Shown: in pieces, positions 38,927-48,588 of the stretch
Position numbering within the stretch: position 1 is the first letter of the stretch
Layout: every line of letters starts with the position of its first letter
Assembly (NCBI RefSeq): GCF_900091595.1
Contig: NZ_FMCW01000007.1
Span: 183,432-247,431, forward strand
Source: Micromonospora haikouensis
GTDB lineage: Bacteria; Actinomycetota; Actinomycetes; Mycobacteriales; Micromonosporaceae
DNA: 64,000 bases
Direction of reading: 5' to 3'
Notes under the pieces: model-generated
Database searches by the model: none
What the model was told of the DNA's origin: nothing
What the model saw: the letters and a program-made list of their open reading frames with translations, nothing else
Translations under genes and position numbers: made by a program

Positions 38927-40012
38927 TCACAGGCCGGCGCACGGGGTGTCGGCCACCGCGCACGCCTCGGGCGCCTTGACGAACGGGTCGGCGTCGCGGA
39001 CGTCGAACCGGACGGTCTGCGATCCGCCGGCCGGCACGGCCGGCCCGGTGATCGTGACGGACCGGCCGTCCTGCTGCCATTCGCCGCCCTCGACGTCGCC
39101 GATCGTGCTGCCCGAGGGCAGGCTGAGCACCACCGTCCAGTCGCGGGCCGCCGCGCCGGCCGCGTTGTCGACCACCACCTCGCCGGTGTAGCCGAAGATC
39201 CGGGTCGCCACGGTCTCGTACCGGGCGGCGAGGGGCGCCTGCGGCGCCGGTGACGGGGTGGCCGTCCGCGACGGCGTGGGCGAGGCGGAGCGGCTCGGGC
39301 GGGCGCTGCTCCGGCTGGCGCCGGGGGTGGGCCGCGCGGTCGGCGTGGCCCGGGGCGGACCGCTGGTGGCGGCGGTGGTCGCGACGGGCGGGACGGTCGC
39401 CGGCTCCGGGGCGGCGGCGCGGTCCGGGTCCGACGGCAGCAGCACCCACGTCGCCAGCCCGGTGACCAGCACGCCGCCGCCGAGCGCAGCGACCAGCGCG
39501 GTGCGGCGGCGACGTCGCGGCGGGGCCGCGTCGCCGGGCGTCTCGACGATCGGCATCTCGGCCGTCGGCGGGCCCTGGTCGCGGAGCAGGTCGACCTGCT
39601 GGAAGGCCAGCCAGTCGAGGATGGCGGGCAGTCGGCCGGTGAGCGCCTGCTGGTAGAACTGCTCGCGGCGCACGCGTTGCTCGACGGGCCAGGAACCGTG
39701 TTCGAGGGTTTCGTGGACCGTCAGCCGGCAACCCTCGGCGGTGGGGGTGACGGCGCAGCTCAGCAGCGTGCGCCGGCCGGCCTCCTGGCAGCGCAGGGCG
39801 ATCGCGTCCGGCTCCCGCCGCTCGGTCACCTCCGCGTCGACGGCGGCGTCGAAGCCGGGCAGCCCCGCCGTGTAGAGCAGCAGCCGGCCTGGCCGGCCGG
39901 CGGCGGGCTCGACCTCGGTGTACCAGCGGGCCAGCAGCGTCGGATCCGTCAACGCGCGCCAGACCCGGCCGGTGGGATGGGGCAGGTCGATCCGGGCGCC
40001 GATCTCGATCAC
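38927..40012 (-). CDS. SRPBCC domain - membrane helix - CBM2-like domain fusion
   Basis: A 361-residue protein with an unusual layout. Residues 1-140 are an AHSA1/SRPBCC ligand-binding domain (GRVWRALTDPTLLARWY, LTVHETLEHG). A basic stretch RRRRR (166-170) precedes a membrane helix (171-192). A Ser/Thr/Pro-rich linker (200-260) follows, then a C-terminal domain (262-361) with the pattern of cellulose-binding CBM2 modules (GYTGEVVVDNAAG, ARDWTVVLSLP). The topology predicts a cytoplasmic SRPBCC domain and an extracellular carbohydrate-binding domain. It converges with the debranching-enzyme gene and lies next to a secreted glucanase, so a sensing or surface-anchoring role is possible but unproven. 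Confidence 0.82.
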   Translation of the reverse strand: MIEIGARIDLPHPTGRVWRALTDPTLLARWYTEVEPAAGRPGRLLLYTAGLPGFDAAVDAEVTERREPDAIALRCQEAGRRTLLSCAVTPTAEGCRLTVHETLEHGSWPVEQRVRREQFYQQALTGRLPAILDWLAFQQVDLLRDQGPPTAEMPIVETPGDAAPPRRRRRTALVAALGGGVLVTGLATWVLLPSDPDRAAAPEPATVPPVATTAATSGPPRATPTARPTPGASRSSARPSRSASPTPSRTATPSPAPQAPLAARYETVATRIFGYTGEVVVDNAAGAAARDWTVVLSLPSGSTIGDVEGGEWQQDGRSVTITGPAVPAGGSQTVRFDVRDADPFVKAPEACAVADTPCAGL

Positions 40013-40100
40013 GGCGAGACTCTACGGGTCCCGGCGGTCGCCGGTCCGCCGGGGCGACGCCCCGGGGTTCCCCGGTGACCCTACGGCACTGGCAACAGTC

Positions 40101-40150
40101 TTGACGGAGAGGATCCGCATCGACAGACTTCGCTAGAGAGAGCGCTCTCT
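40101..40150 (+). promoter_or_regulatory. Promoter and LacI-type operator of the GH16 gene
   Basis: A -35 TTGACG (40101-40106) is followed after 17 bp by a weak -10 CAGACT (40124-40129) and a perfect 14-bp palindrome AGAGAGCGCTCTCT (40137-40150) over the expected transcription start. The AGCGCT core is that of LacI-family sites. This suggests repression of the glucanase until a sugar inducer is present. Confidence 0.65.
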
Positions 40151-40217
40151 GCGCGCCGCCGCCGGTCGGCCCGCCGCACCCCGCGTCGCCGTCCGGACCG
40201 TCCACCGAGGAGACAAT

Positions 40218-41471
40218 GTGACCAGACGCCGATCCGTCCCCCGGGCGCTCGCCCTCGCCGCCGCGCTCGTCGCCTCCAGCGTGGCCCTCGTCCTGCCCGG
40301 CCACGCCGAGCCCGCCGCGGCGGCCATCGGCTCGATCACCTGGCAGGACGAGTTCAACGCGCCGGCCGGCACGCCCGTCGACCAGAACCGGTGGCGGTTC
40401 GACATCGGCGGCAGCGGCTGGGGCAACGACGAACGGCAGTACTACACCAACAGCACGAGCAACGCCGTGCACGACGGCCAGGGCAACCTGGTCATCACCG
40501 CGCGCAAGGAGAACCCCGCCAACTACCAGTGCCACTACGGCCGGTGCGAGTACACCTCCGCCCGACTGCTGACCGCCGCGACGTTCACCCAGGCGTACGG
40601 CCGGTTCGAGGCCCGGATCAAGATCCCCCGGGGCCAGGGCATCTGGCCGGCGTTCTGGATGCTCGGCAACGACATGGGCAGCGTCGGCTGGCCGAACGCG
40701 GGCGAGATCGACATCATGGAGAACATCGGCCGCGAGCCGAACACCGTGCACGGCACCATCCACGGCCCGGGCTACTCCGGTGGCGGCGGCATCACCAACA
40801 GCCGTACCATCGGCGCCCCGCTGGCCGACGCCTTCCACACCTACCGGGTCGACTGGGAGCCCAACTCGATCGTGTGGTACCTCGACGGCGTCGAGTACCA
40901 CCGCGTCGACCCGAGCCGGCTCGGCGGCAACCGCTGGGTGTTCGACCACCCGTTCTTCATGATCCTCAACGTGGCCGTCGGCGGCACCTGGCCGGGCTAC
41001 CCCGACGCCACCACGCAGTTCCCGCAGCAGATGCTCGTCGACTACGTCCGGGTGTCCGGCTACACCTCCGGCGGCAACCCGCCGGCCGGCACCACCCGGC
41101 TGCGCGGCGCGCAGAGCGGGCGGTGCGTCGACATCCCCAACGCCGACCCGGTCGACGGGGCCAAGCTGCAGATCTGGGACTGCAACACCACCGCCGCCCA
41201 GGCCTGGACGTTCGCCTCCGACGGCACCGTGCGGGCGATGGGCAAGTGCATGGACCCGGCCTGGGCCGGCACCGCCAACGGCACCGAGGTCAACCTCGTG
41301 ACCTGCAACGGCAACCCGGTCCAGCGGTTCACCCTCAACGGCAACGGCGACCTGGTGAACCTCAGCGCCAACCGCTGCGTCGACGTCCGCGACCAGAACC
41401 CGGCCAACGGCGGCAAGCTCCAGCTCTGGGACTGCACGGGCGCGGCCAACCAGAAGTGGTCGCGCTACTGA
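40218..41471 (+). CDS. Secreted GH16 endo-beta-1,3-glucanase with ricin-type lectin domain
   Basis: A 417-residue exported enzyme. A Sec signal peptide (MTRRRSVPRALALAAALVAS, cleavage near the AEPAAAA stretch) is followed by a GH16 jelly-roll (about 38-285) with the catalytic EIDIME motif (Glu163, Asp165, Glu168). The C-terminal ricin-type beta-trefoil (about 293-417; CBM13) has repeated QxW motifs such as KLQIWDCN and KLQLWDC. GH16 members of this shape (laminarinase type) cleave beta-1,3-glucans of fungi, algae and plants. It is monocistronic with its own operator and a strong downstream hairpin. Confidence 0.94.
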   Translation: MTRRRSVPRALALAAALVASSVALVLPGHAEPAAAAIGSITWQDEFNAPAGTPVDQNRWRFDIGGSGWGNDERQYYTNSTSNAVHDGQGNLVITARKENPANYQCHYGRCEYTSARLLTAATFTQAYGRFEARIKIPRGQGIWPAFWMLGNDMGSVGWPNAGEIDIMENIGREPNTVHGTIHGPGYSGGGGITNSRTIGAPLADAFHTYRVDWEPNSIVWYLDGVEYHRVDPSRLGGNRWVFDHPFFMILNVAVGGTWPGYPDATTQFPQQMLVDYVRVSGYTSGGNPPAGTTRLRGAQSGRCVDIPNADPVDGAKLQIWDCNTTAAQAWTFASDGTVRAMGKCMDPAWAGTANGTEVNLVTCNGNPVQRFTLNGNGDLVNLSANRCVDVRDQNPANGGKLQLWDCTGAANQKWSRY

Positions 41472-41483
41472 CCCGACCCGCGT

Positions 41484-41515
41484 CCCGCCGCCGCCGGCCT
41501 GCCGGCGGCGGCGGG
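41484..41515 (+). terminator. Terminator hairpin after the GH16 gene
   Basis: A 15-bp perfect GC-only inverted repeat (41484-41498 with 41501-41515) lies 13 bp after the GH16 stop. No U-tract is present, as is usual for high-GC actinomycete terminators. Confidence 0.7.
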
Positions 41516-41615
41516 GCCGTCCGGTGAAGATCGGAACGCCGCGCCCCGGCGTCGATCGATCCCGGCCCCGGATCCGTACTCCCCGGTGCCGTTCACCGGA
41601 CAGAGAGGTCAGCGC

Positions 41616-42578
41616 ATGTCCGCACCCGAGGCGCGTCCCGCACCGTCCGACGTCGACGGTCGCCGTCCGCGCGTCGTCACCGGCGTCGTCGTGGAGCCCG
41701 ATCCCCACGTCGGCGTCGGCGCCGCGCACCCGGCCGACGCGTACGCCGGGTCGGGCTTCTTCGCCGGCCCGGTGATCGACGTCGAACCGGCGCGCGGCGC
41801 GACGCCCCGCCGGCGGCGCGTCGTCGGCATCGTCGGAGTCGGGGTGATCCTGGCCCTGCTCGCCGCCGCCGCGCTGGCCCTCGCCTCGGGGCCGCCCGGC
41901 CTGCGCGCGGCCGGGACCGCGCCGGCGCCGGCGGTCGACGGCGGTGGCCCCGCGGCCGGCGGTGGCCTCCCGCACACGGTCACCGCGCCCCTGGGTGGCC
42001 GCGCGCGGGCGGCGTTCGAGCTGGTCACCGGCACCACCGCCGTCGACCTGCGCCTCGTCGACCTCGGCGCGGACCTCTACCGGATCAGCACCCCGGCGGA
42101 CGGCGACAGCGCCCCGCGGCCGGTGCGCACCGCCGAGGGCGTCGCGCTGCACCTGACGCCCACCGGCCGCGCCGGACCCGGGGCGGTGCAGATCCGGCTC
42201 AGCTCGCGGGTCGCCTGGCGGCTGGTGATGGGCGGCGGCGCGAGCACCCAGCTGCTCGACCTGCGCGCCGGCCGGCTGATCGGCGTGGACCTGGCCGGGG
42301 GCACCGACCGCACGGAGCTGCGGCTGCCCGCCGGGGACGGCAGCCTCGCCGTGCGGCTGAGCGCCGGGGTCAACCAGCTCACGGTGTCCGTGCCGGACCT
42401 GCGGCCGGTGCGGGTGCGGGCCGTCCGCGGCGCCGGCTCGGTCACCGTGCACGCCGACCGCCGCGTCGGCGTGGCCGGCGGCACGGTCATCACCACCCCG
42501 GGTTGGGAGGCCGCCACCGACCGCCTCGACCTGGACCTGGTCGGCGGGGCCGACGCGGTCACCGTGCTGCGGCGCTGA
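41616..42578 (+). CDS. Single-pass membrane protein of unknown function
   Basis: A 320-residue protein: a cytoplasmic N-terminus of about 65 residues rich in Pro/Asp/Val, a basic RRRR cluster, one membrane helix (about 69-91) and an extracytoplasmic Gly/Ala/Val-rich domain. The outer part (about 115-320) has short alternating hydrophobic segments (GSLAVRLSAGVNQLTVSVPD, GSVTVHADRR), which suggests a beta-helix or DUF4097-like fold. I do not recognise a family. The ATG at 41616 has GAGAGG 7 nt upstream. A start at 41586 is possible but less well supported. Confidence 0.65.
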   Translation: MSAPEARPAPSDVDGRRPRVVTGVVVEPDPHVGVGAAHPADAYAGSGFFAGPVIDVEPARGATPRRRRVVGIVGVGVILALLAAAALALASGPPGLRAAGTAPAPAVDGGGPAAGGGLPHTVTAPLGGRARAAFELVTGTTAVDLRLVDLGADLYRISTPADGDSAPRPVRTAEGVALHLTPTGRAGPGAVQIRLSSRVAWRLVMGGGASTQLLDLRAGRLIGVDLAGGTDRTELRLPAGDGSLAVRLSAGVNQLTVSVPDLRPVRVRAVRGAGSVTVHADRRVGVAGGTVITTPGWEAATDRLDLDLVGGADAVTVLRR

Positions 42579-42586
42579 CCGGGCCA

Positions 42587-42619
42587 CCCGCCGCGGCCCG
42601 CCCGGCGGGCCGCGGCGGG
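42587..42619. terminator. Bidirectional terminator between convergent genes
   Basis: Arms 42587-42600 and 42606-42619 are exact reverse complements (14 bp) with a 5-nt loop. It sits in the 56-bp gap between the convergent membrane-protein and subtilase genes and can serve both. Confidence 0.75.
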
Positions 42620-42634
42620 GCGGTCACCGGAGTG

Positions 42635-43849
42635 TCAGGGGCCGCAGTAGAGCATCCGGTTCGGCGAGCCGACGCCCGGGCTGCCGACGACACCGACGGT
42701 GGCGGTGGCGGCGAGGTGCGCCGCCACCTGCGCCGGGGTCCAGGTGGGATGGTCGGACAACACGAGGGCGGCGCAGCCGGCGACGTGCGCGGCGGCCATC
42801 GGGCTGCCGCTGACCGTGTTGGTGGCGGTGTCGCTGGTGTGCCAGGTCGAGGTGATGCTGCCGCCGGGGGCGAAGATGTCCACGCAGGTGCCGTAGTTGG
42901 CCGAGCCCATCTTCGCGTCGGTGGCCAGGGTGCCGGAGACCGTGAGCGCCGTGGGCACCCGCGCGGGCGAGAAGTTGCAGGCGTCGCTGGACGAGCTGCC
43001 CGAGGGCACCGCGTACGTGACGCCGGAGTTGATGGAGGCCGTCAGCGCGGCGTCGACGGTGCTGCTGGCGCTGCCGCCGAGGCCCATGGTGGCCACGGCG
43101 GGCTTCACCGCGTACCGGGTGACCCAGTCGATGCCGGCGATGACCTGGGCCCAGGTGCCGCTGCCGGTGCAGTTGAGCACCCGCACCGGCACCAGCCGGG
43201 CGTCCTTGGCCACGCCGTGCAACTGGCCGCCGACGGTGCCGGCGAGGTGGGTGCCGTGGCCGTTGCAGTCGTCGGCCGGCAGGGCCCCGTCGACCGCGTC
43301 GTACCCTCCGGTGACCGAGCCGCCGAAGTCGACGTGGCTGGCGCGGATGCCGGTGTCCAGGACGTAGGCGTGCACGTTCGGCGCGGTGTTCGGGTAGGCG
43401 TACCGGCCGTCGAGCGGGAGATTGCGCTGGTCGATGCGGTCCAGCCCCCACGACGGCGGGTTGAGCTGGACGCCCGCCGCCAGCGCCGTCACGTGGTTCT
43501 GCTCGACGTACGCCACGGCCGGGTCGGCGGCGAGGCGTCGGGCGGCCCGCTCGGGCAGGCGGATCTCGAAGCCGCGTACGGCGGCGTGGTAGACGTGGCC
43601 GCGTACGCCGCCGAACCTGCCGGCGAGGCGGTCGGCGGTGGCGGCGACCGCGGCGGCCGACCCGGCGGTGGCCCGGTCGTCCAGCAGCACGAGGTAGCTG
43701 TCGGGCACGGCGGTCGCGCCGCCGGCGTGCCGGATGGGTCCGGTGGCCGCGGCGGCCGGCGACGCGGCGGCCGGGCCCGCGCCGAGCGCGAGGGCGACGC
43801 CGAGGGTGGCCGCCAGCGACCGCCGGCGTCGGGTGCCAGGAACGATCAT
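42635..43849 (-). CDS. Subtilase (S8) homologue lacking the catalytic serine
   Basis: A 404-residue exported S8-family protein: signal peptide (1-35), I9 propeptide (about 48-120; DSYLVLLDD, AVAYVEQN) and a subtilase domain. Asp165 (LDTGIRASH) and His198 (GHGTHLAGT) are kept. The serine motif GTSMASPH is changed to GSPMAAAH, with Pro350 in the nucleophile position. The oxyanion asparagine motif AAGNS reads PSGSS (Ser285). It is therefore predicted to be catalytically inactive, or inactive as a serine protease. It lies directly downstream of an intact paralogue and is otherwise full-length with good codon usage. AAAGGA precedes the ATG. Confidence 0.88.
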   Translation of the reverse strand: MIVPGTRRRRSLAATLGVALALGAGPAAASPAAAATGPIRHAGGATAVPDSYLVLLDDRATAGSAAAVAATADRLAGRFGGVRGHVYHAAVRGFEIRLPERAARRLAADPAVAYVEQNHVTALAAGVQLNPPSWGLDRIDQRNLPLDGRYAYPNTAPNVHAYVLDTGIRASHVDFGGSVTGGYDAVDGALPADDCNGHGTHLAGTVGGQLHGVAKDARLVPVRVLNCTGSGTWAQVIAGIDWVTRYAVKPAVATMGLGGSASSTVDAALTASINSGVTYAVPSGSSSSDACNFSPARVPTALTVSGTLATDAKMGSANYGTCVDIFAPGGSITSTWHTSDTATNTVSGSPMAAAHVAGCAALVLSDHPTWTPAQVAAHLAATATVGVVGSPGVGSPNRMLYCGP

Positions 43850-43871
43850 GTCCGGTCCTTTCCTCCGACGC

Positions 43872-43903
43872 GCCGGCCCCGGGGTGGTCACCCCGGGGCC
43901 GGC
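43872..43903 (-). terminator. Hairpin between the two subtilase genes
   Basis: A perfect 15-bp inverted repeat (43872-43886 with 43889-43903) with a 2-nt loop lies 14 bp after the stop of the upstream active subtilase and 22 bp before the start of the inactive one. It is likely a terminator or partial terminator that lowers expression of the second gene. Confidence 0.7.
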
Positions 43904-43917
43904 GGCTGGTCGTCCGG

Positions 43918-45153
<1,236 letters not shown>

Positions 45154-45555
45154 CTCCCGGTCCTCCCTTGTTCTGGCCGGCCCAGGGCTTCCTGAACCCG
45201 TAGGGCCGGTCCGAGCGGTTGTGGGGAGCCTAAGGTCAATCCGCGAACATCGATATATACCGAACGGTTCATAGCGTGGCCCTATGGCCGGCGGGTCGGA
45301 TCCCGGGCTCGCCCGCGCGGTCGGCCGCGGCGTGGCGGCCCGGCGACGCCGCCGGGAACAAAAGCCCCATGTGGTACGAAGGCCACGGGGATCATCTTCG
45401 CAAAGGAGGCCTAAGCCTCCTTTCGGCGCTGGTCGGCGCGTTTCCAGGTTGCGGGAATGTTGCGGCGAAATGTCGGCGCAGCCCTTGACACCGCCCTTCG
45501 GCGATCCTTACGGTCCCCTGAGTTGTACATGGTTGTCCATGAACATGGGGTCGGG
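45154..45555. other. Divergent intergenic region with stem-loops
   Basis: No gene is supported in these 402 bases. On the left an AT-rich patch (ATATATAC at about 45252-45260) and the inverted repeat ACCG-AA-CGGT lie upstream of the protease. In the middle a bulged hairpin (about 45365-45392) is followed by a perfect 9-bp stem AAAGGAGGC / GCCTCCTTT at 45402-45410 and 45415-45423 with loop CTAA, which looks like a small terminator. On the right lies the rbs-type promoter. Confidence 0.55.
45485..45545 (+). promoter_or_regulatory. Promoter and operator of the ribose-type operon
   Basis: A consensus -35 TTGACA (45485-45490), an 18-bp spacer and -10 TACGGT (45509-45514) precede an inverted repeat with arms TGTACATGG (45524-45532) and CCATGAACA (45537-45545), 8 of 9 bases symmetric around TTGT. 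The operator starts at about +1 and so should mediate repression. The GntR regulator at the end of the operon is the natural candidate. Confidence 0.7.
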
Positions 45556-46470
45556 ATGAAGATAGCAGTGATCGGCAGCTACGGCGCCGGGCTGACCATG
45601 CGGGTGCCCCGGGTGCCGGTGGCCGGGGAGACCCTCTCCGGCGGCAGCTTCGCCTCGGGCCACGGCGGCAAGGGCTCGAACCAGGCCGTCGCCGCCGCCC
45701 GGCTCGGCGCGCGGGTCAGCCTGCTGACCGCCGTCGGCGCCGACCAGTTCGGCGCCGCCGCCCGGGAGCTCTGGGCGCGGGAGGGGGTGGACGCGGCGGG
45801 CGTGCGCACCACCACCGCGTCCGCGACCATGGTCGGCGTCATCCTCGTCGACGCCGACGGCGAGAACCGCATCGCCATCGCCCCCGGCGCGCTCGACGAG
45901 CTGACCCCCGCCGACGTGGCGGGCTTCGCCGACCGCATCGCCGAGGCGGACCTGGTCGTGGTCTCCCTGGAGATCCCGCTGCCGGTGGCCCTCGCCGCGC
46001 TGCGCACCGCCCACGAGCGCGGCGTGCGCACGCTGCTCAACCCCGCCCCCGCCGTCGCGCTGCCCGACGAGGCGTGGGCCTGGATCGACGTGGTCACGCC
46101 CAACGCCAGCGAGGCCCGGGTGCTCACCGGTCGCGCCCCCGCGGATCCGGCCACCGGCGACGAACTGGTGGACCTGCTGCGCACCCGGTACGCCGGGACG
46201 ATCGTGCTCACCCTCGGCGCCGACGGCGCCCTCGTCGACCACGACGGGCGGCGCACCCGTGTCGACCCGGTCGCCGTCGCCCGCGTCGTCGACACCACCG
46301 GCGCGGGCGACGCCTTCACCGGCGCGCTCGCCGTGGCCCTGGCCCGTGGCGACGCCCTCACCGACGCGGTGCGCTTCGCCGCCGCGGCCGGCGCGCACGC
46401 CGTCGGCGTCGCCGAGGTGATTCCCGCCCTGCCCTACCCGGACGACGTCGCGGCCCTGCTGAGGAGATGA
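45556..46470 (+). CDS. rbsK: Ribokinase-family sugar kinase
   Basis: A 304-residue PfkB-family kinase. The substrate signature GGKGSNQAVAAARLGA lies at about residues 37-52 and the ATP/anion-hole motif DTTGAGDAFTGAL near 247-259 with the catalytic aspartate. It phosphorylates ribose or a related pentose such as 2-deoxyribose. It heads an operon with an ABC importer, RbsD and DeoC. The ATG at 45556 is preceded by GGGG. Substrate is inferred from neighbours; the presence of DeoC makes deoxyribose a real option. Confidence 0.88.
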   Translation: MKIAVIGSYGAGLTMRVPRVPVAGETLSGGSFASGHGGKGSNQAVAAARLGARVSLLTAVGADQFGAAARELWAREGVDAAGVRTTTASATMVGVILVDADGENRIAIAPGALDELTPADVAGFADRIAEADLVVVSLEIPLPVALAALRTAHERGVRTLLNPAPAVALPDEAWAWIDVVTPNASEARVLTGRAPADPATGDELVDLLRTRYAGTIVLTLGADGALVDHDGRRTRVDPVAVARVVDTTGAGDAFTGALAVALARGDALTDAVRFAAAAGAHAVGVAEVIPALPYPDDVAALLRR

Positions 46471-46475
46471 GACCG

Positions 46476-47507
<1,032 letters not shown>

Positions 47508-47562
47508 CCGTCCCCGGCCCGCGCCTTCCCTCCTTTCCCCCCACACCCAAGGAGCCACCCCG

Positions 47563-48585
47563 ATGAAGCTGTCCCTCCGGCGCCGGGTCGCGGTCGTCGC
47601 GACCCTCGGCCTGGCGCTGCTGGCGAACTCCGCCTGCGGCGCGGTCACCCCGGCCAGCACCGCCTCCGCCGAGAACGGCGGCGGGTTCACGCTCGCCGAC
47701 TACATCAAGGAAGCCGTCGAGAAGGGCGAACCCCTCAAGATCAAGCTCAGCTACCACGACCCGTCGCTGGCCTTCGCCGTCCCGATCCGGCAGGGCATGG
47801 AGCGCGGCGCCAAGGAATTCGGCGTCGACGCGCAGATGATCGGCCCGTCCGGCGGCAACCCCGCCGACCAGGTCGCCGAGCTGCAGACCCTGATCAACCA
47901 GAAGCAGATCCACGGCCTCGCGGTCTCCTCGGCCAGCAACGACGCCCTCAAGCCGGTCATCGCCCAGGCGTACGACGCCGGCATCCCGATCATCTCGTTC
48001 AACACCAACAACCCCGAGTCCAAGCAGATGGGCTTCGTCGGCCAGGACCTCGTCGCCTCCGGCCGGTCCCTGGCCAAGGAGCTGCTGGGCGTGCTCAAGG
48101 GCAGGACCGGCAAGGTCGTCGTCGCCTCGGTCGACTCCGGCGCCGGCTGGTCCAACGACCGGTTCTCCGGCTTCCAGGAGGGGGTCAAGGACTCCGGCCT
48201 GCAGATCGTCGGCCCGGTGAACACCGGCAACGAGCCCAGCGCCGCGTACAACACCATCGAGTCGACGATGGCCGCGCAGAAGGACGCGATCGCCCTGGTC
48301 TCGCTCGACTGCTGCAGCTTCACGGCCGGCGCCAAGTGGCTCCAGCAGTCCGGCAACGTCGGCAAGATCCACTCGGTGGGCTTCGACGTGCAGCCGCAGA
48401 CCGTCGAGTACCTCAAGGCCGGCGTGGTCGACCTGACCATCAGCCAGGCTCCGGCCGAGCAGGGCTACCAGGCGGTCAAGCTGCTGGCCGAGTTCCTCAA
48501 GAACGGCACCCCGATCGCCGGCGTCGACACGGGCGTCCTCGTCGTCACCCCCGCCACCGTCGACGACGTGCCGGTGGAGGGCTGA
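47563..48585 (+). CDS. rbsB: Sugar-binding lipoprotein of the ribose-type importer
   Basis: A 340-residue periplasmic-binding-protein-like lipoprotein. The signal ends at a lipobox (NSAC, Cys about 25). The mature part has the two-lobe sugar-binding fold of the RbsB/Peripla_BP_4 group (PADQVAELQTLINQKQIHGL, IPIISFNTN). It has a second short gap (3 bp) to the ATPase gene. Ligand inferred as a pentose. Confidence 0.92.
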   Translation: MKLSLRRRVAVVATLGLALLANSACGAVTPASTASAENGGGFTLADYIKEAVEKGEPLKIKLSYHDPSLAFAVPIRQGMERGAKEFGVDAQMIGPSGGNPADQVAELQTLINQKQIHGLAVSSASNDALKPVIAQAYDAGIPIISFNTNNPESKQMGFVGQDLVASGRSLAKELLGVLKGRTGKVVVASVDSGAGWSNDRFSGFQEGVKDSGLQIVGPVNTGNEPSAAYNTIESTMAAQKDAIALVSLDCCSFTAGAKWLQQSGNVGKIHSVGFDVQPQTVEYLKAGVVDLTISQAPAEQGYQAVKLLAEFLKNGTPIAGVDTGVLVVTPATVDDVPVEG

Positions 48586-48588
48586 CCG

